DNA of 41,733 bases from Thermoplasmata archaeon (GCA_022750415.1 JAKIVT010000006.1:1-41733), one strand, 5' to 3'; counted from the first letter of the stretch, positions 15,794-24,068 are shown. Notes: generated from the letters alone by a model not told the origin. Translations and numbers: made by a program.

Positions 15794-16197
15794 GAGAGGA
15801 ACCGGTCGCGTTCGGGTTCTTGCTCCTGGGCGGTGCGTCGGCCGCCATCGCCGCCGCGACGCACGACCTCGGGATTGCGACGGCGCTCGCCGCCCTCGGG
15901 GCCGCCCTGGGGGGAATCGGCGTGTTGATCCTCCTGAGCCCGGTCATCGGCCGCGCGCATGCCGTGGAAGCGCCGATGGTCGGAGCTCCGCTGGTCGTCC
16001 TACGGGAATCGTTCCAGTCCGGGCCCCTCGGACGCCAGGCGATCGTGTCGACCGTCGCCTCGCTCGAGCAGACGCGGACCCGGGGCGCCGAGGCCCGGAT
16101 GAGCCCCGATGAGGAGCGGCGCCTGATCGCCTCTCCGCTGGACGAGTTCCGAGCCTGGCTCGACGAACGTCTCGACCTTCTGGAGCGCGAGACGTGA
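15790..16197 (+). CDS. small two-TM membrane protein of the DUF58/MoxR cluster
   Basis: The product is 135 aa with two close hydrophobic segments (about 8-28 and 32-52). A soluble helical C-terminus follows with an acidic-basic pattern (SPDEERRLIASPLDEF). I know no named family for it. Its GTG overlaps the preceding stop by GTGA and its own stop overlaps the DUF58 start by GTGA, so the three proteins are probably made in fixed proportion. It may be a partner subunit of the DUF58 or DUF4129 protein in the membrane. Confidence 0.65.
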   Translation: MREEPVAFGFLLLGGASAAIAAATHDLGIATALAALGAALGGIGVLILLSPVIGRAHAVEAPMVGAPLVVLRESFQSGPLGRQAIVSTVASLEQTRTRGAEARMSPDEERRLIASPLDEFRAWLDERLDLLERET

Positions 16198-17492
16198 GCG
16201 GGGGGAGCGCGGACCCCGGCCCGCTCAAGTTCCGCCCACGGGCCGTGGCGTTGTTCGGGGCGGCGGGCGCGCTGGCGGTGCTCGCCCTCGCGACCCACAA
16301 CGCCGTCCCCCTCTTCCTCGCCCTTCCGCTCCTCCTCGGGCCGGCCGCCGCGGCGACTGGGGCCCCCCGGGTCCCGCTCTCTTTCCGGGTCACGTGGAGC
16401 TCGGAGGGAAGTCGAGGGGAGGTCGAGATCACCGGTCGGCTTACCCCCTCGGCGGCGGGCCCGAGCGCGGGGGTTGTCCCGACGTTCTACCGGCCGGAGC
16501 CTCTGATCGACCGGGCCCCTCCGGAGGTCCGGTCCGAGGCCGAGGGGATCGCGTTCCGGCTCCACTGGTCGGCGCCGTATCCCTGCCTCGTCTCCGTGGC
16601 CCGACCGATGCTGCACTGGCGGGACCCGCTCGGTTTGGTGGAGCGCCCGGTCCGGGTCGAGGGCGACGCCCTCCGGCTCCAGCGGTTCCCTCCGGAACTG
16701 GCCCGAGCCTCCCGGGCGCCGCTGCGGAGGACGACCCCGCTGCCCGGCGAGGTCCGGGCCCGCCAGCTCGGAGGCGCGGGCGAATTCTTCGCGATCCGAC
16801 CGCTGGCCCCGAGCGACACGCTCCGCCAGGTCAACTGGCGGGCCACGGCGCGGGCCGGCCGGATGTTGGCGAACGACTTCCGGGTCGAACGGACCGGCGA
16901 CCTGCTGATCGTCCTCGACCTTCGCCCGACGTCGCTCGGTTCGGAGATCGATGCCCGACTCGCCTCGGTGGCCGCCGCCGGCGCCTACGGGCTGGCCCAG
17001 TCGTTCCTGGATCAGAAGGCCCGCGTGGGGCTCGCGCTGTACACCGATTTCGTCGAGTCGATCCCGCTCGCGTCCGGTCGCCGGCAGCGGTACCGACTTC
17101 TTCGGGCCCTCCAAGCGGCGACCCCGGGAGAGACGGCGGGTCCGTCGGAGCGGCTCGCCGTCTCGCTGCGGCGGTACTTCCCGCCCGGCGTGACTACGGT
17201 ATTGTTCTCGGCTCTCGCGGATGACGAGTCGACGCTCGTATTGCCCCACATGCGCCGCCGCGGGTTTCCCGCCTTCGTACTCAGTCCCTCCCCGGTCCCC
17301 CTCCTGGGGCAGCTGGGACCTCGCCCCACCGAGGATGACGAGCGGGCCCTCCGGCTGCTGCGGTTGGTTCGCCGTCGACGGATCGCGGAGGCGTGGAGCG
17401 AAGCGGCGGTGGTCGAGTGGGACGACTACTGGTCGTTGAGCTCCCTGGCCAGCTTCTTCGCGCGGCCGGCCGGGCGGAGGGCGGCCTCGTGA
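16194..17492 (+). CDS. DUF58 domain protein (MoxR-associated)
   Basis: The product is 432 aa. Two TM segments (about 17-33 and 37-55) are followed by an extended domain and the DUF58 core, seen as IRPLAPSDTLRQVNWRATAR near residues 200-220 (consensus R-x-x-x-x-G-D-x-x-R-x-I-N-W-x-x-x-A-R). An alpha/beta region resembling a VWA-type fold follows (LLIVLDLRPTSLGSEIDARL and later strands). DUF58 proteins pair with MoxR AAA+ ATPases, which are thought to act as chaperones for them, but the molecular role is unknown. The start GTG overlaps the stop of the preceding gene, and the next gene starts within its stop codon (GTGA). Confidence 0.85.
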   Translation: MSGGSADPGPLKFRPRAVALFGAAGALAVLALATHNAVPLFLALPLLLGPAAAATGAPRVPLSFRVTWSSEGSRGEVEITGRLTPSAAGPSAGVVPTFYRPEPLIDRAPPEVRSEAEGIAFRLHWSAPYPCLVSVARPMLHWRDPLGLVERPVRVEGDALRLQRFPPELARASRAPLRRTTPLPGEVRARQLGGAGEFFAIRPLAPSDTLRQVNWRATARAGRMLANDFRVERTGDLLIVLDLRPTSLGSEIDARLASVAAAGAYGLAQSFLDQKARVGLALYTDFVESIPLASGRRQRYRLLRALQAATPGETAGPSERLAVSLRRYFPPGVTTVLFSALADDESTLVLPHMRRRGFPAFVLSPSPVPLLGQLGPRPTEDDERALRLLRLVRRRRIAEAWSEAAVVEWDDYWSLSSLASFFARPAGRRAAS

Positions 17493-18019
17493 ATCCGGTC
17501 TTGGGCCGGGTCTTTCCCGGTTTGGAGGGGCGCTCCCTCCGGGCGGCCGCGGTCGTCACGGTCCTCGGCGGCCTCGTTGGGGTGATCGGCGGAGAATCGG
17601 TCGTCCTCGCGTTGGTCCTTGCTCTTGCCGGGAGCCTCGCCACGCTCTCCCTCCGGGGACGCCCGAATCCGCTCGCCGAGGAGTACGGCCTCCTTCCCGC
17701 GATCGCCGCCCTCGGCGCTTTGGCGGCCTTGGCCACCCCTTCGCTGCTCGTCGGGTTGCTCGCCGGGGTCGCGGGACTGGGACTTCTGCTCTGGAACGCC
17801 GAGTCGGCCCGTGACACCGTACGGACCGCTGAGCCGGTCGAGGGGCTGCTGATCCCCGGGCTCGGTCTGGCGATCGCCCTGCTGACCGCCCTGAGCCTAC
17901 CTACCGCGAGCGCGGCGGTCGGCGCCGCGGCGTTTGCCGTCGTCGTCGCGCTCGCCTTGGTCGTCTGGGCGCTCCAGGGCGCCCTGACGGCGGACCCGTA
18001 CGCGGCCAAAGCGCTATGA
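17489..18019 (+). CDS. polytopic membrane protein of the DUF58/MoxR cluster
   Basis: The product is 176 aa and almost entirely hydrophobic, with about five or six TM segments arranged mostly as pairs (about 17-33, 37-52, 70-88, 90-105, 120-140, 145-165). Charged residues are few (RPNPLAEEYG in one loop, ESARDTVRTAEPVEG in another). The start GTG 17489 overlaps the DUF58 stop (GTGA). The frame extends further upstream only inside the DUF58 gene. No family is recognised. Its position suggests a membrane scaffold for the DUF58 and DUF4129 proteins, which is inference. Confidence 0.7.
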   Translation: MNPVLGRVFPGLEGRSLRAAAVVTVLGGLVGVIGGESVVLALVLALAGSLATLSLRGRPNPLAEEYGLLPAIAALGALAALATPSLLVGLLAGVAGLGLLLWNAESARDTVRTAEPVEGLLIPGLGLAIALLTALSLPTASAAVGAAAFAVVVALALVVWALQGALTADPYAAKAL

Positions 18020-18189
18020 CGGGCGGTCCGATGGCTCCGTTGGCGGCTAACGTCGCCCGGGTACCGACGAAGGGTCCCTCTGGACCGCACGCGGATGGGT
18101 CATCCGCATGGGATGATGTGAGGACAACCCCGGTGTCCGACAGCCCCGGCCTGGTCAGGACGCTGAGAGGGCCGATCGGCCTACCGTGA
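18016..18189 (+). CDS. possible 57-aa small ORF coupled by ATGA
   Basis: ATG 18016 overlaps the stop of the preceding membrane protein as ATGA and opens a 57-codon frame ending at TGA 18187-18189. It begins MTGGPMAPLAANVARVP and has no hydrophobic segment, cysteine or known motif. It would be the fourth consecutive 4-bp overlap in this gene chain, which argues for translation. Against it, two strong hairpins (GGTCC-CTCT-GGACC at 18073-18086 and GCGGATG-GGT-CATCCGC at 18091-18107) lie within it, so the segment may instead be a structured 3' untranslated region or RNA. Confidence 0.35.
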   Translation: MTGGPMAPLAANVARVPTKGPSGPHADGSSAWDDVRTTPVSDSPGLVRTLRGPIGLP

Positions 18190-18234
18190 CGCGCAACCGT
18201 TACGGCCGGGGAACAGTCGCGCCGCCGGCGAGGG

Positions 18235-18240
18235 TTATAC
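18235..18240 (+). promoter_or_regulatory. TATA box of the MoxR ATPase gene
   Basis: TTATAC at 18235-18240 would start transcription near 18262, leaving a short leader that carries GGAGGGAGGG about 10 bp before GTG 18281. The ATPase can therefore be expressed apart from the overlapping genes upstream. Confidence 0.5.
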
Positions 18241-18280
18241 CCCGCACCGCCTCGGTTCGCCCTCGGAGGGAGGGACCGGG

Positions 18281-19231
18281 GTGAACGGAGACGAGGCGCG
18301 CCGCCGGATGCAGGCGGTGCAGGAGGCGGTGCACACCGCCGTCGTCGGCCGCGATGTGGCGGTCCAACTCGTCTCGGTGGGCCTCGTTGCCGACGGCCAC
18401 ATCCTCTTCGAGGACCTGCCGGGACTGGGGAAGACGCTCACCGCGAAATCGTTCGCGAAGGCGCTCGGTCTCGGCTTCTCCCGGGTCCAGTTCACCGCCG
18501 ACCTGCTCCCGCACGACATTACCGGCGGAGAGGTGTACGACGCCGAGCACCACACCTTCGAGTTTCGCCGGGGACCGGTGTTCACCAACATCCTCCTCGC
18601 CGACGAGATCAACCGGGCCCCGCCGAAGGTCCAATCTTCCCTTCTCGAGGCGATGCAGGAGTACCAGGTGACGAGCGAGCGGACGACCCACCCGCTCGAG
18701 CGCCCGTTCCTGGTCCTCGCCACGCAGAATCCTCTCGAACTCGAAGGTACCTATCCCCTTCCGGAGGCCCAGGTCGACCGGTTCCTCATGCGGCTCTCGA
18801 TCGGCTACCCGACCGTGGAGGAGGAGCGGACGATCCTCGAGCGTCGCCGGACCCGGAAGACCGACGAAATCGAAGTTCCCGGCGTCCTCAAGGCCGGAGA
18901 ATTCCGCGCCATCCAGCAGGCGGCCGAGGACGTCGCCGTCGACCCGGCCGTGGAATCGTACGTCGTGGACCTCGTCGGCGCCACGCGGGCCGACCCCCGC
19001 GCCGAGGTGGGAGCCTCCCCGAGGGGCTCGCTCGCGCTCCTCAAGCTCGCCCGCGCCCGCGCGCTCTTGGACGGACGGGACTACGTCGTCCCGGACGACG
19101 TGAAATCGCTCGGAGTGCCGGCGCTCGCCCACCGGATCGTGATCAAGCCCGAGCCGTGGATCCGGGGCATCCGGGGGCCCGCGCTCGTCGAGGCGGCCCT
19201 GGCGCGGGTCCCCGTGCCGAAGCTCCGCTAG
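18281..19231 (+). CDS. MoxR-family AAA+ ATPase
   Basis: The product is a 316-aa cytosolic AAA+ ATPase of the MoxR branch. Walker A is LPGLGKTLTAKSF (about 46-58), Walker B is ILLADEINRAPPK (about 104-116), and the sensor-1 region is VLATQNPLELEGTYPLPEAQ (about 145-164), all strongly conserved in MoxR proteins. The C-terminal lid contains GASPRGSLALLKLARARALL, the sensor-2 arginine region. MoxR proteins act as metal-insertion or folding chaperones for VWA or DUF58 partners. The likely partner here is the DUF58 protein at 16194-17492. The start GTG has a good Shine-Dalgarno (GGAGGG) and a separate promoter. Confidence 0.92.
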   Translation: MNGDEARRRMQAVQEAVHTAVVGRDVAVQLVSVGLVADGHILFEDLPGLGKTLTAKSFAKALGLGFSRVQFTADLLPHDITGGEVYDAEHHTFEFRRGPVFTNILLADEINRAPPKVQSSLLEAMQEYQVTSERTTHPLERPFLVLATQNPLELEGTYPLPEAQVDRFLMRLSIGYPTVEEERTILERRRTRKTDEIEVPGVLKAGEFRAIQQAAEDVAVDPAVESYVVDLVGATRADPRAEVGASPRGSLALLKLARARALLDGRDYVVPDDVKSLGVPALAHRIVIKPEPWIRGIRGPALVEAALARVPVPKLR

Positions 19232-19295
19232 CGGAGCGCCAGACCGCCGCACGGGTGCGACAAGGGTTTTCTTCGCGGTCTTGCCTCCGTCGACG

Positions 19296-20258
19296 ATGCC
19301 CGAGCCGGACCGTCCGCTCGTCGTTGTCGCCGACCCGATCGACGCGGCCGCGGTGGAGCGGCTCCGCTCCGGACCGTGCCGGGTCGTCGATGCCACCGCC
19401 AGCCCGGACGCCCTCGACCGGGCGCTCCCCGAGGCGTGGGGGATCATCGTGCGCAGTCGGACGAAGGTCAACGCCGCCCTCCTCGCGAAGGCTCCCCACC
19501 TCCGGTTCGTTGCGCGTGCGGGGGTCGGGGTCGACAACGTCGACCTCCCGGGGGCCACGGCGCGCGGCATCCGGGTCGTCAACGCCCCGAGCGCCGCGAC
19601 CGTCGCCGTCGCCGAACTGACGGTCGCGTTCCTCGTTCTGCTCGCGCGGGGGCTGTACCCGCGGATCGTCGACACGAAGGCCGGCGGCTGGAAGCGGGGG
19701 GAGAACGGCGGGGAGCTCCGGGGGAAGACGGTCGGATTCGTCGGGTACGGCCGGATCGCCCGCGAAACGGCGAAGCGGCTTGCCCCGTTCGGGGCCCGAA
19801 CGCTCGCCTACGACCCGTACGTCGCCTCCACGACGGACGGGACCGCCCTGCGAACCCTCGACGAGCTTCTCGCCGAGAGCGATTTCGTCAGCCTCCACGC
19901 GGCCCTGACGACCGAGAGCCGGCATCTCATCGACGCCGGGCGGATCGCCCGGATGCGCCGTGGCAGTTTCCTCCTCAACGTCGCGCGAGGCCCCCTCGTC
20001 GACGAGGCAGCCCTGCTGGCGGCCCTCGATTCCGGCCAGCTCGCCGGCGCGGCCCTCGACGTGTTCGAGGTCGAGCCACCGACCAACACGAAGCTGCTCG
20101 CGCACTCGAAGGTCCTCGCGACGCCCCACCTGGGCGCCTCGACCCACGAGGGTCAGTCGCTGGCGGGCGAGCAGGTCGTCGACGAGGCGCTGCGCGCGCT
20201 TCGGGGAGAGCCGTTACAAGCCCTCGTGAATCCCGAGGCCCAGGGAGCGCGTCCATGA
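19296..20258 (+). CDS. serA: D-3-phosphoglycerate dehydrogenase (SerA, short form)
   Basis: The product is a 320-aa NAD-dependent 2-hydroxyacid dehydrogenase catalysing the first step of serine biosynthesis, 3-phosphoglycerate to 3-phosphohydroxypyruvate. The N-terminal catalytic part has VARAGVGVDNVDLPGA. The NAD loop is TVGFVGYGRIARETA (about 145-159; the last Gly of G-x-G-x-x-G is Ala). The active-site Arg is in NVARGPLVDE, Glu in DVFEVEPP and His in ATPHLGAST. It lacks the C-terminal ACT domain of long SerA forms, so serine feedback through that domain is not expected. ATG 19296 is preferred to an upstream TTG. A T-rich element (GTTTTCTT) about 27 bp before it fits a leaderless mRNA. It overlaps the aminotransferase gene by ATGA. 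Confidence 0.88.
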   Translation: MPEPDRPLVVVADPIDAAAVERLRSGPCRVVDATASPDALDRALPEAWGIIVRSRTKVNAALLAKAPHLRFVARAGVGVDNVDLPGATARGIRVVNAPSAATVAVAELTVAFLVLLARGLYPRIVDTKAGGWKRGENGGELRGKTVGFVGYGRIARETAKRLAPFGARTLAYDPYVASTTDGTALRTLDELLAESDFVSLHAALTTESRHLIDAGRIARMRRGSFLLNVARGPLVDEAALLAALDSGQLAGAALDVFEVEPPTNTKLLAHSKVLATPHLGASTHEGQSLAGEQVVDEALRALRGEPLQALVNPEAQGARP

Positions 20259-21391
20259 CGTTCGACCCCGAGACCGCGACGTTCCTCATCGCCGGCCCGG
20301 TCCGGATCCATCCGCGAGTCTTGCGCGCGATGAGCATGTCCTCGCTCAACCACCGGGGCGACTTCTTCCACCACATTGTCCAGGACATCCGGGACCTCCT
20401 GCCGGTCCTGTTCGGCGCGAAGGGCCATCAGGTCGTCCTCACGGGAAGCGGTACGGCCGGGCTCGAGGCCGTCTACTCCGGGCTCATCCGAAAGGGGGGA
20501 CGGAACCTCGTTCTCACAAACGGCAACTTCGGCGAACGGACCGACCAAATCGTCCGGCGGTACGGCGACTCGGTGACCACCCTCGCGGCCCCGTGGGGCC
20601 AGCACATCCCGGTCGACGCCGCGATCGCCGAGCTCGAAAAGGGCGACGTCCGGGCCGTCTGTGCCGTCCTCAACGAGACGAGCGTCGGCCTCCAGAACGA
20701 CCTCGGACTCCTCGCCCCGCACATCCGGAAATCGGGCGCCCTCTTCCTCGTCGACGGTATCTCGGCTGTCGCCGGGATCCCCTGTCCCATCGAAGCGTGG
20801 GGGATCGATGCCCTGGTCGCGGGGAGCCAGAAGGGACTCGCGGCGCCGGCCGGACTCGCCATGGTCCACCTGTCCGAGCGGGCCCGCTCGGAGCTGAAGC
20901 CCGGCACCTTCTACCTCGACCTCGGGGAGCACCTCAAGTCGATCCAGGGAAACGACACGCCCTGGACTCCGGCGGTCCCGTTGTTCCTCGCTCTGCGAGA
21001 GGCTCTGCTGCTGCTCCAGGAGGAGACGCTCGAGGCCCGCCTCGCGAGGACGCACCGGCTCGCGGACGCGACCCGCGCCGCCTGCGACGCGGTCGGACTC
21101 GAGCTGTTCCCGGACCGGGCGCACGCGTCCGACACCGTGACGGCGATCAAGAACCCGGCCGGAATGGACGATTCCCAACTCCGAAAGGCGCTCCTCGACC
21201 GCTACAACGTGGCCGTGCAGGGGGGTCAGGGTTCGTTGAAGGGGAAGATCTTCCGGATCGGCCATATGGGGATCGCCGACTGGCCGGATCTCCTCGTCAC
21301 CTTCGCCGCACTCGAGCGGATCCTCGCGAAAGCCGGCAAGCTCCCGACGCCGGGGGCCGCGCTCACCGCGGTCGGCGAGCGGATGCCGTAA
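20255..21391 (+). CDS. class V aminotransferase, probable phosphoserine/serine-type transaminase
   Basis: The product is a 378-aa PLP enzyme of aminotransferase class V. FLIAGPVRIHPRVL is the family N-terminus, and SLNHRGDFFHHI includes the substrate-proximal H-R. LTGSGTAGLEA binds the cofactor phosphate, and Lys193 in AGSQKGLAAPAG is the Schiff-base lysine. The substrate carboxylate Arg lies near the end (GKIFRIGHMG). Family members act on alanine-glyoxylate, serine-pyruvate or phosphoserine. In archaea such an enzyme can serve as phosphoserine aminotransferase. Overlap with serA (ATGA, 20255-20258) supports the second step of serine synthesis here. No phosphoserine phosphatase is in the window. 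Confidence 0.88.
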   Translation: MTFDPETATFLIAGPVRIHPRVLRAMSMSSLNHRGDFFHHIVQDIRDLLPVLFGAKGHQVVLTGSGTAGLEAVYSGLIRKGGRNLVLTNGNFGERTDQIVRRYGDSVTTLAAPWGQHIPVDAAIAELEKGDVRAVCAVLNETSVGLQNDLGLLAPHIRKSGALFLVDGISAVAGIPCPIEAWGIDALVAGSQKGLAAPAGLAMVHLSERARSELKPGTFYLDLGEHLKSIQGNDTPWTPAVPLFLALREALLLLQEETLEARLARTHRLADATRAACDAVGLELFPDRAHASDTVTAIKNPAGMDDSQLRKALLDRYNVAVQGGQGSLKGKIFRIGHMGIADWPDLLVTFAALERILAKAGKLPTPGAALTAVGERMP

Positions 21392-21460
21392 CCCCGAGCC
21401 GCGGCCGGGTCGCGACGCCGCTCCGGACTCGCGACGCCCCCTGTCGAAGGGAGTGACTAT

Positions 21461-23029
21461 GTGCCCCCGAGGGCAATCCTCCCTTGGCGGTTTGCCTCGA
21501 TGTATCGGTTCGTCCCCATCCGCCGGCATCGTCGGCGCGCCAATCGGGGACAGGTTTCGGCCGTCGCGACCATCCTCGGCCTCCTCCTGGTCGTGAGCTT
21601 CATCGCCGAGTTCGAGATCGCGCCGCTTTCCTCCCAGCTCGCCGACAAGGAAGTGCAGCACGCCCTCCAAGTCGAAAACCAACTCTCCCGGCTGCAGGCG
21701 ACGATCCTCGCCGAGGCCGAATCCCCCAACGTCCACGTGTCGCTGAGCTCCGCCGTGACTCTCGGGTCCGAGGGCGTTCCGCCGTGGGGGGCGCCGTCCC
21801 CCGGGCAGATCCTATCGGAGCCGGCGCCCGTGGGAACGGTCGCGGGGTACGAGATCGCCCGAGTCGTCTCCCACCCCCCGAATTGGAATACGGGCTCCTC
21901 CTGCCTGACCGGCGGCGCGGGAAAGTGCGCCGGCAACGGCCACGTGGACACCTGGAATGTCACGAACGCGAACAACAGCTCGTTCTCGATCACGGTGAAC
22001 GGCAACCACAATTCGGTCCAGTACAACCTTTCCGGCAACAACGACACGATCGCGATCACTTGGAAGGGCGGGGACACAGGATTCGTGCTCTTCGTGGTGA
22101 ACGGCTCCGACGATTCGGTCACCTACAACAAGGGCGGGTCCGACGTCACGATCCCCACCGCCAGTTTCGTCTTTTACGGCGAGCGCGATGTGTTCAGCTT
22201 CAACCCGTCCGGCTCCCATTCGGCGAACGGCGGGATGTTCGTCAACGTCGTATTCGTCGGGTCGGTTGGCTCGATCTGCCCCTACGGCAACCTCTCCGCC
22301 TCCGACACGCTCGGCACCCTTTCCTCGGGCGGGTCGAACCTGAACATGACCGTGACCTGGTGGAATGCGGACGGGTACGTGACCGCACCGAACAAGGTCC
22401 CGTACCTTTCGGGAGGCTCGAACGAGTTCCTCACGTTTCAGAACCGGACCGGGGTCATCGCGTGCGCCTTCGAGCAGGAGTTCGCTACGCACTACGTTTC
22501 CCAGGACGGATCCGGCCTCCTCGTCCGGCTCCTCAACACGTACCGACCGACCGACGACGTCGCCTACGACCAGGGGGCGGTCGTGGAAGGGAGCAACGGG
22601 GGGAGCTCGGTGATGGTGAACCCACCGCGATTGGTGGTCCTCCAGGAGCCGAAGGGCGTGGTCGCTTCGCTCACGCTGATCAACTTGATTGGAACTTCGT
22701 CGACCTCGGCCGGGTACTCCACCGCCGACGTCACCGCCACCATCGTGAGCGTCGCGACGTTCAGCGCCCAGAACGGTCTCGGATCCGCCGCGCTCGCCAG
22801 TCCCCTGTTCCTCAACCTCACGACCGCGTTTCCCGCGGCTTGGGCGTCGTTCTTCGCGGCCCACCCGACGGTCTTCCCCGGCGGGGTGACCTGCACTCCC
22901 CTCTCGGCGCTGTCCGCGCCGTTCGGGTGTCTCAACCCACCGTTCGGCGTCGCGGTCCGGCTCTCGGCCGGTCTCACCGCGCAAGGGATCACCCTCACGG
23001 TGATCACCGCGTCCATCGCCATCCTGTAA
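21461..23029 (+). CDS. pilin-like secreted protein with type IV prepilin signal
   Basis: The product is 522 aa. A strongly basic stretch (IRRHRRRANRG) precedes a single hydrophobic helix (VSAVATILGLLLVVSFIAEF). This is a class III signal with probable prepilin-peptidase cleavage between Gly30 and Gln31, as in archaeal pilins. A helical stem follows (about 50-80), then a large Asn/Gly/Ser-rich extracellular domain with repeats such as NGNHNSVQYNLSGNND and NGSDDSVTYNKGGSD that suggest stacked beta strands. Several N-x-S/T sites and four or five cysteines are present. GTG 21461 has GGGAG 8 bp upstream. ATG 21500 is an alternative start that keeps the signal. It probably forms or decorates a surface filament. 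The size is large for a pilin, so an adhesin role is likely. Confidence 0.75.
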   Translation: MPPRAILPWRFASMYRFVPIRRHRRRANRGQVSAVATILGLLLVVSFIAEFEIAPLSSQLADKEVQHALQVENQLSRLQATILAEAESPNVHVSLSSAVTLGSEGVPPWGAPSPGQILSEPAPVGTVAGYEIARVVSHPPNWNTGSSCLTGGAGKCAGNGHVDTWNVTNANNSSFSITVNGNHNSVQYNLSGNNDTIAITWKGGDTGFVLFVVNGSDDSVTYNKGGSDVTIPTASFVFYGERDVFSFNPSGSHSANGGMFVNVVFVGSVGSICPYGNLSASDTLGTLSSGGSNLNMTVTWWNADGYVTAPNKVPYLSGGSNEFLTFQNRTGVIACAFEQEFATHYVSQDGSGLLVRLLNTYRPTDDVAYDQGAVVEGSNGGSSVMVNPPRLVVLQEPKGVVASLTLINLIGTSSTSAGYSTADVTATIVSVATFSAQNGLGSAALASPLFLNLTTAFPAAWASFFAAHPTVFPGGVTCTPLSALSAPFGCLNPPFGVAVRLSAGLTAQGITLTVITASIAIL

Positions 23030-23134
23030 CCCCCGCCGGGACCCCGCGTCGACGACGGCCGGCCGTCGATGGGGGCTCGCCCTCGGGGGCTCCATCCCGA
23101 GCGGGGTGGCCCGCCGCCCCGAAGGGCACGCCCC

Positions 23135-23584
23135 TCAACGTACCGGCCGCTTCCGGGCCGGGCCCCGGCGGACCGCGGGGAGCCTCGAGTAGATCTCGAC
23201 GAGATTGCCGTCCGGGTCCCGGAGGTGGATCGTGCGAAGCCCCCAGAGGGGCCGGTCGGTGGCCCCGATCTCGATGGACACGTCGGCCCTCTCGAGACGG
23301 GCGAGCGTTCGGTCGACGTCCGGAACCTCGAAGACGAGGGAGAACCGGTCGGGCGCGTCACTGAGGGCCCCGGCCGGGCCGATCAGGTCGTCCATCGCTC
23401 CCCGAAGGAACAGTCCCACGAACCGCAGGGAGGAGCCCACCTCGCCGTACGGAGGGGTCCCGTCGCCGCTCACCGGAGCGAGCCCGAGGGTCTTCGTGTA
23501 GAATTTCCAGCTCCGCGCGAAGTCGCGCACGAGCAGTCGGGGATTGTTCAGGTCGATGGAAGGGCGCCGGGATTTGGGGGCCAT
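23135..23584 (-). CDS. VOC-superfamily (glyoxalase/bleomycin-resistance) protein
   Basis: The product is 149 aa with the two beta-alpha-beta-beta-beta modules of vicinal oxygen chelate proteins. Module one starts with NPRLLVRDFARSWKFYTKTLGL. Module two has SLVFEVPDVDRTLARLE and ends in IHLRDPDGNLVEIYSR, with the conserved D-P-D-G-N and the metal-ligand Glu. Members include glyoxalases, dioxygenases and antibiotic-binding proteins, so the substrate is not predictable. It lies 43 bp after archease on the same strand. A TATA-like GTTATGC about 25 bp before its ATG suggests its own leaderless transcript. Confidence 0.85.
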   Translation of the reverse strand: MAPKSRRPSIDLNNPRLLVRDFARSWKFYTKTLGLAPVSGDGTPPYGEVGSSLRFVGLFLRGAMDDLIGPAGALSDAPDRFSLVFEVPDVDRTLARLERADVSIEIGATDRPLWGLRTIHLRDPDGNLVEIYSRLPAVRRGPARKRPVR

Positions 23585-23627
23585 GCCGGGGTCAACCGGA
23601 CCCGAGCATAACGCCGAACACCCCGGC

Positions 23628-24068
23628 CTAAATGTCGAGAATCACCCGCGCGACCGGCGGGTCGAGAGTGACTTCGAGCCGGTGGAGGGTGACCGCCTTC
23701 ACCTCTTTGCGCCGGTCGTGCCGCTCCTGGGACCACCGCTCCCCGTAGACCTCGGCCACCAAGCTCGGGGACGGCCGCACTCGGCTCCGTACCATCACCC
23801 GTCGGGCGACGAACTCCTCCGTCTGCTCCAGCACGATGAGCTCGGAGAGGAGGCCCACGGCAAGGCCGGGGATGTCCCGCGCCCGGGCGCGGACTTCGCG
23901 GCGTTCCGTCGGTCGGATCCGCCGCAGGTCGGTCATGACCGCGAACAGGCCCGTCCCGAGGCCGGAGAGGAGGCCGTCGAGGGTGGGCGACCGGGCCCAC
24001 AGTCCGGTGTCCGCCGTCGTCGGGAACGTCCCCCACCGTGTCCCCGCCGGGAGTCGGGGGAGCCGCAT
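23628..24068 (-). CDS. archease, activator of RNA ligase RtcB
   Basis: The product is 146 aa. Archease promotes guanylylation and turnover of the tRNA-splicing ligase RtcB. Diagnostic features are TTADTGLWARSPTLDGLL (normally H-T-A-D-x-G, with the metal-binding Asp), LFAVMTDL, GLLSELIVLEQTEEF, KEVKAVTLHRLEV and the C-terminal RVILDI with the second conserved Asp. The usual His before T-A-D is replaced by Thr. A TTG upstream (24125) would lengthen the protein, but ATG 24068 gives family length and lies 25-30 bp from the shared palindromic TATA element, so the mRNA is probably leaderless. It is divergent to a glycosyltransferase gene. RtcB itself is not in the window. Confidence 0.88.
   Translation of the reverse strand: MRLPRLPAGTRWGTFPTTADTGLWARSPTLDGLLSGLGTGLFAVMTDLRRIRPTERREVRARARDIPGLAVGLLSELIVLEQTEEFVARRVMVRSRVRPSPSLVAEVYGERWSQERHDRRKEVKAVTLHRLEVTLDPPVARVILDI

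Noticed and set aside
18113-18166. C/D-box-like sRNA (ATGATGT at 18113, CTGA at 18163)
   Set aside because: The C box has one mismatch, the ends do not pair as a terminal stem and the inner D'/C' boxes are poor.
23548-24036. A 162-codon minus-strand frame overlapping archease
   Set aside because: It is out of frame with archease, which has the full family pattern; the frame is low-complexity Pro/Arg/Gly.
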